This document shows positions 22,051-34,050 of a stretch of DNA of 64,000 bases, piece after piece. The stretch is from Ptiloglossa arizonensis (taxonomy: Eukaryota > Arthropoda > Insecta > Hymenoptera > Colletidae): contig NW_027478862.1 of the NCBI RefSeq assembly GCF_051014685.1, positions 363,516 through 427,515 of the forward strand. Direction: 5' to 3'. A model generated the notes under the pieces. It saw only the letters and a program-made list of their open reading frames with translations. It was not told the DNA's origin and searched no databases. Position 1 is the stretch's first letter. Each line of letters begins with the position of its first letter. The position numbers and the translations under genes were made by a program.

Positions 22051-25000
22051 GCGAACGGATTGACCGATCCGCAAAATTTCTGTTGCATCTAAAAGTAGAA
22101 ACTCGCCCGATTACAACGGTATGCGCACTTTTCACCTAGGCCGTTCTACTTATTCGTTTCAAGCATCAGAACTGCGCAAATTTTGAGTTTCTCAAGTGTT
22201 TCTTACCTCCAAACTGCCATATCTCGCGAACGGATTGACCAATCCGCAAAATTTCTGTTGCATCTGAAAGTAGAAACTCGCCCGATTACAACGGTATGTG
22301 TAGTTTTCCCCTATGCCGTTCCAGTTATTCATTTCGAGCATCAGAACTGCGAAAATTTTGAGTTTCTCAAGCGTTTCTTACATCCAAACTGCCATACCCC
22401 GCGAACGGATTGACCGATCCTCAAAATTTCTGTTGCATCTGAAAGTAGAAACTCGCCCGATTACAACGGTATGCGCACTTTTCCCCTAGGCCGTTCTAGT
22501 TATTCGTTTCAAGCATCAGAACTGCGCAAATTTTGAGTTTCTCAAGCGTTTCTTACCTCCAAACTGCCATATCTCGCGAACGGATTGACCGATCCGCAAA
22601 ATTTCTGTTGCATCTAAAAGTAGAAACTCGCCCGATTACAACGGTATGCGCACTTTTCACCTAGGCCGTTCTAGTTATTCGTTTCAAGCATCAGAACTGC
22701 GCAAATTTTGAGTTTCTCAAGCGTTTCTTACCTCCAAACTGCCATATCTCGCGAACGGATTGACCAATCCGCAAAATTTCTGTTGCATCTGAAAGTAGAA
22801 ACTCGCCCGATTACAACGGTATGTGTAGTTTTACCCTAGGCCGTTCCAGTTATTCGTCTCGAGCATAAGAACTGCGAAAATTTTGAGTTTCTCAAGCGTT
22901 TCTTACATCCAAACTGCCATATCTCGCGAACGGATTGACCGATCCGCAAAATTTCTGTTGCATCTAAAAGTAGAAACTCGCCCGATTACAACGGTATGCA
23001 CACTTTTCACCTAGGCCGTTATAGTTATTCGTTTCAAGCATCAGAACTGCGCAAATTTTGAGTTTCTCAAGCGTTTCTTACCTCCAAACAGCCATATCTC
23101 GCGAACGGATTGACCAATCCGCAAAACTTCTGTTGCATCTGAAAGTAGAAACTCGCCCGATTACAACGGTATGTGTAGTTTTCCCCTAGGCCGTTCCAGT
23201 TATTCATTTCGAGCATCAGAACTGCGAAAATTTTGAGTTTCTCAAGCGTTTCTTACTTCCAAACTGCCATATCTCGCGAACGGATTGACCAATCCGCAAA
23301 ATTTCTGTTGCATCTGAAAGTAGAAACTCGCCCGATTACAACGGTATGTGTAGTTTTCCCCTAGGCCGTTCCAGTTATTCGTTTCGAGCATAAGAACTGC
23401 GAAAATTTTGAGTTTCTCAAGCGTTTCTTACATCCAAACTGCCATATCTCGCGAACGGATTGACCGATCCGCAAAATTTCTGTTGCATCTAAAAGTAGAA
23501 ACTCGCCCGATTACAACGGTATGCGCACTTTTCACCTAGGCCGTTCTAGTTATTCGTTTCAAGCATCAGAACTGCGCAAATTTTGAGTTTCTCAAGTGTT
23601 TCTTACCTCCAAACTGCCATATCTCGCGAACGGATTGACCAATCCGCAAAATTTCTGTTGCATCTGAAAGTAGAAACTCGCCCGATTACAACGGTATGTG
23701 TAGTTTTCCCCTATGCCGTTCCAGTTATTCATTTCGAGCATCAGAACTGCGAAAATTTTGAGTTTCTCAAGCGTTTCTTACATCCAAACTGCCATACCCC
23801 GCGAACGGATTGACCGATCCTCAAAATTTCTGTTGCATCTGAAAGTAGAAACTCGCCCGATTACAACGGTATGCGCACTTTTCCCCTAGGCCGTTCTAGT
23901 TATTCGTTTCAAGCATCAGAACTGCGCAAATTTTGAGTTTCTCAAGCGTTTCTTACCTCCAAACTGCCATATCTCGCGAACGGATTGACCGATCCGCAAA
24001 ATTTCTGTTGCATCTAAAAGTAGAAACTCGCCCGATTACAACGGTATGCGCACTTTTCACCTAGGCCGTTCTAGTTATTCGTTTCAAGCATCAGAACTGC
24101 GCAAATTTTGAGTTTCTCAAGCGTTTCTTACCTCCAAACTGCCATATCTCGCGAACGGATTGACCAATCCGCAAAATTTCTGTTGCATCTGAAAGTAGAA
24201 ACTCGCCCGATTACAACGGTATGTGTAGTTTTACCCTAGGCCGTTCCAGTTATTCGTCTCGAGCATAAGAACTGCGAAAATTTTGAGTTTCTCAAGCGTT
24301 TCTTACATCCAAACTGCCATATCTCGCGAACGGATTGACCGATCCGCAAAATTTCTGTTGCATCTAAAAGTAGAAACTCGCCCGATTACAACGGTATGCA
24401 CACTTTTCACCTAGGCCGTTATAGTTATTCGTTTCAAGCATCAGAACTGCGCAAATTTTGAGTTTCTCAAGCGTTTCTTACCTCCAAACAGCCATATCTC
24501 GCGAACGGATTGACCAATCCGCAAAACTTCTGTTGCATCTGAAAGTAGAAACTCGCCCGATTACAACGGTATGTGTAGTTTTCCCCTAGGCCGTTCCAGT
24601 TATTCATTTCGAGCATCAGAACTGCGAAAATTTTGAGTTTCTCAAGCGTTTCTTACTTCCAAACTGCCATATCTCGCGAACGGATTGACCAATCCGCAAA
24701 ATTTCTGTTGCATCTGAAAGTAGAAACTCGCCCGATTACAACGGTATGTGTAGTTTTCCCCTAGGCCGTTCCAGTTATTCGTTTCGAGCATAAGAACTGC
24801 GAAAATTTTGAGTTTCTCAAGCGTTTCTTACATCCAAACTGCCATATCTCGCGAACGGATTGACCGATCCGCAAAATTTCTGTTGCATCTAAAAGTAGAA
24901 ACTCGCCCGATTACAACGGTATGCGCACTTTTCACCTAGGCCGTTCTAGTTATTCGTTTCAAGCATCAGAACTGCGCAAATTTTGAGTTTCTCAAGTGTT

Positions 25001-25725
25001 TCTTACCTCCAAACTGCCATATCTCGCGAACGGATTGACCAATCCGCAAAATTTCTGTTGCATCTGAAAGTAGAAACTCGCCCGATTACAACGGTATGTG
25101 TAGTTTTCCCCTATGCCGTTCCAGTTATTCATTTCGAGCATCAGAACTGCGAAAATTTTGAGTTTCTCAAGCGTTTCTTACATCCAAACTGCCATACCCC
25201 GCGAACGGATTGACCGATCCTCAAAATTTCTGTTGCATCTGAAAGTAGAAACTCGCCCGATTACAACGGTATGCGCACTTTTCCCCTAGGCCGTTCTAGT
25301 TATTCGTTTCAAGCATCAGAACTGCGCAAATTTTGAGTTTCTCAAGCGTTTCTTACCTCCAAACTGCCATATCTCGCGAACGGATTGACCGATCCGCAAA
25401 ATTTCTGTTGCATCTAAAAGTAGAAACTCGCCCGATTACAACGGTATGCGCACTTTTCACCTAGGCCGTTCTAGTTATTCGTTTCAAGCATCAGAACTGC
25501 GCAAATTTTGAGTTTCTCAAGCGTTTCTTACCTCCAAACTGCCATATCTCGCGAACGGATTGACCAATCCGCAAAATTTCTGTTGCATCTGAAAGTAGAA
25601 ACTCGCCCGATTACAACGGTATGTGTAGTTTTACCCTAGGCCGTTCCAGTTATTCGTCTCGAGCATAAGAACTGCGAAAATTTTGAGTTTCTCAAGCGTT
25701 TCTTACATCCAAACTGCCATATCTC
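22051..25725 (+). repeat. 1,400-bp (8-monomer) HOR, 2.6 tandem copies
   Basis: Unit order: CATCTAAAAG with CAAGTGTTTC (22051), CTATGCC (22226), GATCCTCAAAA (22401), CATCTAAAAG (22576), TTTTACCC with TTCGTCTCGAG (22751), ATGCACAC with CGTTATAGTT and AACAGCC (22926), CAAAACTTC (23101) and a CATAAG monomer (23276). The next units start at 23451 and 24851. Between units one and two I saw only one substitution (CTACTTATTCG near 22149). The third unit leaves the pattern after its fifth monomer, at about 25725. Confidence 0.88.
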
Positions 25726-26950
25726 GCGAACGGATTGACCGATCCGCAAAATTTCTGTTGCATCTAAAAGTAGAAACTCGCCCGATTACAACGGTATGCG
25801 CACTTTTCACCTAGGCCGTTCTAGTTATTCGTTTCAAGCATCAGAACTGCGCAAATTTTGAGTTTCTCAAGCGTTTCTTACCTCCAAACTGCCATATCTC
25901 GCGAACGGATTGACCAATCCGCAAAATTTCTGTTGCATCTGAAAGTAGAAACTCGCCCGATTACAATGGTATGTGTAGTTTTCCCCTATGCCGTTCCAGT
26001 TATTCATTTCGAGCATCAGAACTGATAAAATTTTGAGTTTCTCAAGCGTTTCTTACATCCAAACTGCCATACCCCGCGAACGGATTGACCGATCCTCAAA
26101 ATTTCTGTTGCATCTGAAAGTAGAAACTCGCCCGATTACAACGGTATGCGCACTTTTCACCTAGGCCGTTCTAGTTATTCGTTTCAAGCATCAGAACTGC
26201 GCAAATTTTGAGTTTCTCAAGCGTTTCTTACCTCCAAACTGCCATATCTCGCGAACGGATTGACCAATCCGCAAAATTTCTGTTGCATCTGAAAGTAGAA
26301 ACTCGCCCGATTACAACGGTATGTGTAGTTTTACCCTAGGCCGTTCCAGTTATTCGTCTCGAGCATAAGAACTGCGAAAATTTTGAGTTTCTCAAGCGTT
26401 TCTTACATCCAAACTGCCATATCTCGCGAACGGATTGACCGATCCGCAAAATTTCTGTTGCATCTAAAAGTAGAAACTCGCCCGATTACAACGGTATGCG
26501 CACTTTTCACCTAGGCCGTTCTAGTTATTCGTTTCAAGCATCAGAACTGCGCAAATTTTGAGTTTCTCAAGCGTTTCTTACCTCCAAACTGCCATATCTC
26601 GCGAACGGATTGACCAATCCGCAAAATTTCTGTTGCATCTGAAAGTAGAAACTCGCCCGATTACAATGGTATGTGTAGTTTTCCCCTATGCCGTTCCAGT
26701 TATTCATTTCGGGCATCAGAACCGATAAAATTTTGAGTTTCTCAAGCGTTTCTTACATCCAAACTGCCATACCCCGCGAACGAATTGACCGATCCTCAAA
26801 ATTTCTGTTGCATCTGAAAGTAGAAACTCGCCCGATTACAACGGTATGCGCACTTTTCCCCTAGGCCGTTCTAGTTATTCGTTTCAAGCATCAGAACTGC
26901 GCAAATTTTGAGTTTCTCAAGCGTTTCTTACCTCCAAACTGCCATATCTC
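25726..26950 (+). repeat. 4-monomer (700-bp) HOR tract
   Basis: The order CATCTAAAAG (25726), CTATGCC/GATAAAA with CAATGGT (25901), GATCCTCAAAA (26076), TTTTACCC/TTCGTCTCGAG (26251) repeats from 26426 at 700 bp. The second GATAAAA copy has private changes GGGCATCAGAACCG (26712-26725), and the next monomer has CGAATTGACC near 26782. It looks like an 8-monomer unit shortened by loss of four types and then duplicated. Confidence 0.78.
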
Positions 26951-28350
26951 GCGAACGGATTGACCAATCCGCAAAATTTCTGTTGCATCTGAAAGTAGAA
27001 ACTCGCCCGATTACAACGGTATGTGTAGTTTTACCCTAGGCCGTTCCAGTTATTCGTCTCGAGCATAAGAACTGCGAAAATTTTGAGTTTCTCAAGCGTT
27101 TCTTACATCCAAACTGCCATATCTCGCGAACGGATTGACCGATCCGCAAAATTTCTGTTGCATCTAAAAGTAGAAACTCGCCCGATTACAACGGTATGCA
27201 CACTTTTCACCTAGGCCGTTATAGTTATTCGTTTCAAGCATCAGAACTGCGCAAATTTTGAGTTTCTCAAGCGTTTCTTACCTCCAAACTGCCATATCTC
27301 GCGAACGGATTGACCAATCCGCAAAACTTCTGTTGCATCTGAAAGTAGAAACTCGCCCGATTACAACGGTATGTGTAGTTTTCCCCTAGGCCGTTCCAGT
27401 TATTCATTTCGAGCATCAGAACTGCGAAAATTTTGAGTTTCTCAAGCGTTTCTTACTTCCAAACTGCCATATCTCGCGAACGGATTGACCAATCCGCAAA
27501 ATTTCTGTTGCATCTGAAAGTAGAAACTCGCCCGATTACAACGGTATGTGTAGTTTTCCCCTAGGCCGTTCCAGTTATTCGTTTCGAGCATAAGAACTGC
27601 GAAAATTTTGAGTTTCTCAAGCGTTTCTTACATCCAAACTGCCATATCTCGCGAACGGATTGACCGATCCGCAAAATTTCTGTTGCATCTAAAAGTAGAA
27701 ACTCGCCCGATTACAACGGTATGCGCACTTTTCACCTAGGCCGTTCTAGTTATTCGTTTCAAGCATCAGAACTGCGCAAATTTTGAGTTTCTCAAGTGTT
27801 TCTTACCTCCAAACTGCCATATCTCGCGAACGGATTGACCAATCCGCAAAATTTCTGTTGCATCTGAAAGTAGAAACTCGCCCGATTACAACGGTATGTG
27901 TAGTTTTCCCCTATGCCGTTCCAGTTATTCATTTCGAGCATCAGAACTGCGAAAATTTTGAGTTTCTCAAGCGTTTCTTACATCCAAACTGCCATACCCC
28001 GCGAACGGATTGACCGATCCTCAAAATTTCTGTTGCATCTGAAAGTAGAAACTCGCCCGATTACAACGGTATGCGCACTTTTCCCCTAGGCCGTTCTAGT
28101 TATTCGTTTCAAGCATCAGAACTGCGCAAATTTTGAGTTTCTCAAGCGTTTCTTACCTCCAAACTGCCATATCTCGCGAACGGATTGACCGATCCGCAAA
28201 ATTTCTGTTGCATCTAAAAGTAGAAACTCGCCCGATTACAACGGTATGCGCACTTTTCACCTAGGCCGTTCTAGTTATTCGTTTCAAGCATCAGAACTGC
28301 GCAAATTTTGAGTTTCTCAAGCGTTTCTTACCTCCAAACTGCCATATCTC
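26951..28350 (+). repeat. 8-monomer HOR unit in shifted phase
   Basis: All eight types of the 22051 unit are present, starting with the TTTTACCC/TTCGTCTCGAG monomer: ATGCACAC/TATAGTT at 27126, CAAAACTTC at 27301, CATCTAAAAG/CAAGTGTTTC at 27651 and CTATGCC at 27826. It lies 16 monomers from the matching unit at 24851, so the 4-monomer tract was inserted, or grew, inside the 8-monomer HOR. Confidence 0.8.
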
Positions 28351-30275
28351 GCGAACGGATTGACCAATCCGCAAAATTTCTGTTGCATCTGAAAGTAGAA
28401 ACTCGCCCGATCACAATGGTATGTGTAGTTTTCCCCTATGCCGTTCCAGTTATTCATTTCGAGCATCAGAACTGATAAAATTTTGAGTTTCTCAAGCGTT
28501 TCTTACATCCAAACTGCCATACCCCGCGAACGGATTGACCGATCCTCAAAATTTCTGTTGCATCTGAAAGTAGAAACTCGCCCGATTACAACGGTATGCG
28601 CACTTTTCCCCTAGGCCGTTCTAGTTATTCGTTTCAAGCATCAGAACTGCGCAAATTTTGAGTTTCTCAAGCGTTTCTTACATCCAAACTGCCATATCTC
28701 GCGAACGGATTGACCGATCCGCAAAATTTCTGTTGCATCTAAAAGTAGAAACTCGCCCGATTACAACGGTATGCGCACTTTTCACCTAGGCCGTTCTAGT
28801 TATTCGTTTCAAGCATCAGAACTGCGCAAATTTTGAGTTTCTCAAGCGTTTCTTACCTCCAAACTGCCATATCTCGCGAACGGATTGACCAATCCGCAAA
28901 ATTTCTGTTGCATCTGAAAGTAGAAACTCGCCCGATCACAATGGTATGTGTAGTTTTCCCCTATGCCGTTCCAGTTATTCATTTCGAGCATCAGAACTGA
29001 TAAAATTTTGAGTTTCTCAAGCGTTTCTTACATCCAAACTGCCATACCCCGCGAACGGATTGACCGATCCTCAAAATTTCTGTTGCATCTGAAAGTAGAA
29101 ACTCGCCCGATTACAACGGTATGCGCACTTTTCCCCTAGGCCGTTCTAGTTATTCGTTTCAAGCATCAGAACTGCGCAAATTTTGAGTTTCTCAAGCGTT
29201 TCTTACCTCCAAACTGCCATATCTCGCGAACGGATTGACCAATCCGCAAAACTTCTGTTGCATCTGAAAGTAGAAACTCGCCCGATTACAACGGTATGTG
29301 TAGTTTTCCCCTAGGCCGTTCCAGTTATTCATTTCGAGCATCAGAACTGCGAAAATTTTGAGTTTCTCATGCGTTTCTTACCTCCAAACTGCCATATCTC
29401 GCGAACGGTTTGACCAATCCGCAAAATTTCTGTTGCATCTGAAAGTAGAAACTCGCCCGATTACAACGGTATGTGTAGTTTTACCCTAGGCCGTTCCAGT
29501 TATTCGTTTCGAGCATAAGAACTGCGAAAATTTTGAGTTTCTCAAGCGTTTCTTACATCCAAACTGCCATATCTCGCGAACGGATTGACCGATCCGCAAA
29601 ATTTCTGTTGCATCTAAAAGTAGAAACTCGCCCGATTACAACGGTATGCGCACTTTTCACCTAGGCCGTTCTAGTTATTCGTTTCAAGCATCAGAACTGC
29701 GCAAATTTTGAGTTTCTCAAGCGTTTCTTACCTCCAAACTGCCATATCTCGCGAACGGATTGACCAATCCGCAAAATTTCTGTTGCATCTGAAAGTAGAA
29801 ACTCGCCCGATTACAACGGTATGTGTAGTTTTCCCCTATGCCGTTCCAGTTATTCATTTCGAGCATCAGAACTGATAAAATTTTGAGTTTCTCAAGCGTT
29901 TCTTACATCCAAACTGCCATACCCCGCGAACGGATTGACCGATCCTCAAAATTTCTGTTGCATCTGAAAGTAGAAACTCGCCCGATTACAACGGTATGCG
30001 CACTTTTCCCCTAGGCCGTTCTAGTTATTCGTTTCAAGCATCAGAACTGCGCAAATTTTGAGTTTCTCAAGCGTTTCTTACCTCCAAACTGCCATATCTC
30101 GCGAACGGATTGACCAATCCGCAAAACTTCTGTTGCATCTGAAAGTAGAAACTCGCCCGATTACAACGGTATGTGTAGTTTTCCCCTAGGCCGTTCCAGT
30201 TATTCATTTCGAGCATCAGAACTGCGAAAATTTTGAGTTTCTCAAGCGTTTCTTACCTCCAAACTGCCATATCTC
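28351..30275 (+). repeat. Short-spacing monomers (3 and 5) after the 8-monomer HOR
   Basis: The CTATGCC/GATAAAA monomer occurs at 28351, 28876 and 29751, spaced 3 and 5 monomers. The first two share GATCACAATGG, so one is a recent copy of the other. A CGGTTTGACC variant breaks the dyad in two nearby monomers (29401 and 30276), which marks local copying across the edge of this segment. Confidence 0.7.
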
Positions 30276-33200
30276 GCGAACGGTTTGACCAATCCGCAAA
30301 ATTTCTGTTGCATCTGAAAGTAGAAACTCGCCCGATTACATCGGTATGCGTACTTTTCCCCTAGGCCGTTCTAGTCATTCGTTTCGAGCATCAGAACTGC
30401 GAAAATTTTGAGTTTCTCAAGCGTTTCTTACCACCAAACTGCCATATCTCGCGAACGGATTGACCAATCCGCAAAATTTCTGTTGCATTTGAAAGTAGAA
30501 ACTCGCCCGATTACAACGGTATGCGCACTTTTCCCCTAGGCCGTTCTAGTCATTCGTTTCGAGCATCAGAACTGCGAAAATTTTGAGTTTCTCAAGCGTT
30601 TCTTATCTCCAAACTGCCATATCTCGCGAACGGATTCACCAATCCGCAAAATTTCTGTTGCATCTGAAAGTAGAAACTCGCCCGATTACAACGGCATGCG
30701 CACTTTTCCCCTAGGCGGTTCTAATTATTCGTTTTGAGCATCAGAACTGCGAAAATTTTGAGTTTCTCAAGCGTTTCTTACATCCAAACTGCCACATCGA
30801 GCGAACGGATTGACCAATCCGCAAAATTTCTGTTGCATCTGAAAGTAGAAACTCGCCCGATTACAACGGTAGGTTTAGTTTTCCCCTAGGCCGTTCTAGT
30901 TATTCGTTTTGAGCATCAGAACTGCGAAAATTTTGAGTTTCTCAAGCGTTTCTTACTTCCAAACTGCCACATCTCGCGAACGGATCGACCAATCCGCAAA
31001 ATTTCTGTTGCATCTGAAAGTAGAAACTCGACCGTTAACAACGGTATGCGTACTTCTCCCCTAGGCCGTCCTAGTTATTCGTTTCGAGCATCAGAACTGC
31101 GAAAATTTTGAGTTTCTCAAGCGTTTCTTACATCCAAACGGCCATATCTCGCGAACGGATTGACCAATCCGCATAATTTCTGTTGCATCTGAAAGTAGAA
31201 ACTCGCCAGATTACAACGGTATGCGTACTTCTCCCCTAGGCCGTTCTAGTCATTCGTTTCGAGCATCAGAACTGCGAAAATTTTGAGTTTCTCAAGCGTT
31301 TCTTACTTCCAAACTGCCATATCTCGCGAACGGATCGACCAATCCGCAAAATTTCTGTTGCATCTGAAAGTAGAAGCTCGCCCGATTACATCGGTATGCG
31401 TACTTTTCGCCTAGGCCGTTCTAGTTATGCGTTTCGAGCATCAGAACTGCGAAAATTTTGAGTTTCTCAAGCGTCTCTAACCTCCAAACTGCCACATCTC
31501 GCGAACGGATTGACCAATCCGCAAAATTTCTGTTGCATCTGAAAGTAGAAACGCGCCCGATTACAACGGTATGCGCACTTTTCCCCTAGGCGGTTCTAGT
31601 CATTCGTTTCGAGCATCAGAACTGCGAAAATTTTGAGTTTCTCAAGCGTTTCTTACCTCCAAACTGCCACATCTCGCGAACGGATCGACCAATCCGCAAA
31701 ATTTCTGTTGCATCTGAAAGTAGAAACTCGCCCGAATACATCGGTATGCGTACTTTTCCCCTAGGCCGTTCTCGTCATTCCTTTCGAGCATCAGAACTGC
31801 GAAAATTTTGAGTTACTCAAGCGTTTCTTACCTCCAAACTGCCATATCTCGCGAACGGATTGACCAATCCGCAAAATTTCTGTTGCATCTGAAAGTAGAA
31901 ACTCGCCCGACTACAACGGTAGGTGTAGTTCTCCCCTAGGCCGTTCTAGTTATACGTTTCAAGCATCAGAACTGCGCAAATTTTGAGTTTCTCAAGCGTT
32001 TCTTACCTCCAAACTGCCACATCCCGCGAACGGATTGACCAATCCGCAAAATTTCTGTTGCATCTGAAAGTAGAAACTCGCCCGATTACAACGGTATGTG
32101 TAGTTTTCCCCTAGGCCGTTCCAGTTATTCGTTTCAAGCATCAGAACTGCGAAAATTTTGAGTTTCTCAAGCGTTTCTTACCTCCAAACTGCCATATCTC
32201 GCGAACGGATTGATCAATCCGCAAAGTTTCTGTTGCTTCTGAAAGTAGAAACTCGCCCGATTACAACGGTATGCGCACTTTTCCCCTAGGCCGTTCTAGT
32301 TATTCGTTTCTAGCATCAGAACTGCGAAAATTTTGAGTGTCTCAAGCGTTTCTTACTTCCAAACTGCCACATCTCGCGAACGGATCGACCAATCCGCAAA
32401 ATTTCTGTTGCATCTGAAAGTAGAAACTCGACCGTTAACAACGGTATGCGTAGTTTTCCCCTAGGCCGGTCCAGTTATTCGTTTCGAGCATCAGAACTGC
32501 GAAAATTTTGAGTTTCTCAAGCGTTTCTTACCTCCAAACTGCCATATCTCGCGAACGGATTGATCAATCCGCAAAATTTCTGTTGCATCTGAAAGTAGAG
32601 ACTCGCCCGATTACAACGGTATGCGTACTTCTCCCCTAGGCCGTTCTAGTCATTCGTTTCGAGCATCAGAACTGCGAAAATTTTGAGTTTCTCAAGCGTT
32701 TCTTACCACCAAACTGCCATATCTCGCGAACGGATTGACCAATCCGCAAAATTTCTGTTGCATTTGAAAATCGAAACTCGCCCGATTACAACGGTATGCG
32801 CACTTTTCCCCTAGGCCGTTCTAGTTATTCGTTTCTAGCATCAGAACTGCGAAAATTTTGAGTTTCTCAAGCGTTTCTTACATCCAAACGGCCATATCTC
32901 GCGAACGGATTGACCAATCCGCATGATTTCTGTTGCATCTGAAAGTAGAAACTCGCCCGATTACAACGGTATGCGTACTTCTCCCCTAGGCCGTTCTAGT
33001 CATTCGTTTCGAGCATCAGAACTGCGAAAATTTTGAGTTTCTCAAGCGTTTCTTACCACCAAACTGCCATATCTCGCGAACGGATTGACCAATCCGCAAA
33101 ATTTCTGTTGCATTTGAAAGTCGAAACTCGCCCGATTACAACGGTATGCGCACTTCTCCCCTAGGCCGTTCCAGTTATTCGTTTCGAGCATAAGAACTGC

Positions 33201-34050
33201 GAAAATTTTGAGTTTCTCAAGCGTTTCTTACATCCAAACTGCCATATCTCGCGAACGGATTGCCCGATCCGCAAAATTTCTGTTGCATCTGAAAGTAGAA
33301 ACTCGCCCGATTACAACTGTATGCGCACTTTTCACCTAGGCCGTTCTAGTTATTCGTTTCAAGCATCAGAACTGCGCAAATTTTGAGTTTCTCAAGCGTT
33401 TCTTACTTCCAAACTGCCATATCTCGCGAACGTATTGACCAATCCGCAAAATTTCTGTTGCATCTGAAAGTAGAGACTCGCCCGATTACAACGGTATGTG
33501 TAGTTTTCCCCTATGCCGTTCCAGTTATTCATTTCGAGCATCAGAACTGCGAAAATTTTGAGTTTCTCAAGCGTTTCTTACATCCAAACTGCCATACCCC
33601 GCGAACGGATTGACCGATCCGCAAAATTTCTGTTGCATCTGAAAGTAGAAACTCGCCCGATTACAACGGTATGCGCACTTTTCCCCTAGGCCGTTCTAGT
33701 TATTCGTTTCAAGCATCAGAACTGCGCAAATTTTGAGTTTCTCAAGCGTTTCTTACCTCCAAACTGCCATATCTCGCGAACGGATTGACCAATCCGCAAA
33801 ACTTCTGTTGCATCTGAAAGTAGAAACTCGCCCGATTACAACGGTATGTGTAGTTTTCCCCTAGGCTGTTCCAGTTATTCATTTCGAGCATCAGAACTGC
33901 GAAAATTTTGAGTTTCTCAAGCGTTTCTTACCTCCAAACTGCCATATCTCGCGAACGGATTGGCCAATCCGCAAAATTTCTGTTGCATCTGAAAGTAGAA
34001 ACTCGCCCGATTACAACGGTATATGTAGTTTTCCCCTAGGCCGTTCCAGT
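30276..34050 (+). repeat. Diverged monomers, including a degenerate relative of the 22-monomer HOR
   Basis: Neighbouring monomers differ more here, with many private variants (GGCATGCGC near 30694, ACATCGAGCG near 30793, TTATGCG near 31426, CATTCCTTTC near 31777). Several match the HOR beginning at 34051: AGGTTTAG at 30871 against 34896 (23 monomers), CGAATACATCGG at 31734 against 35234 (20 monomers), GCAAAGTTTC at 32221 against 35721, and CGACCGTTAACAACGG near 32429 against 35929. The offset change from 23 to 20 monomers means three monomers were gained or lost. The short open frame at 33383-33613 is repeat sequence. Confidence 0.75.
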
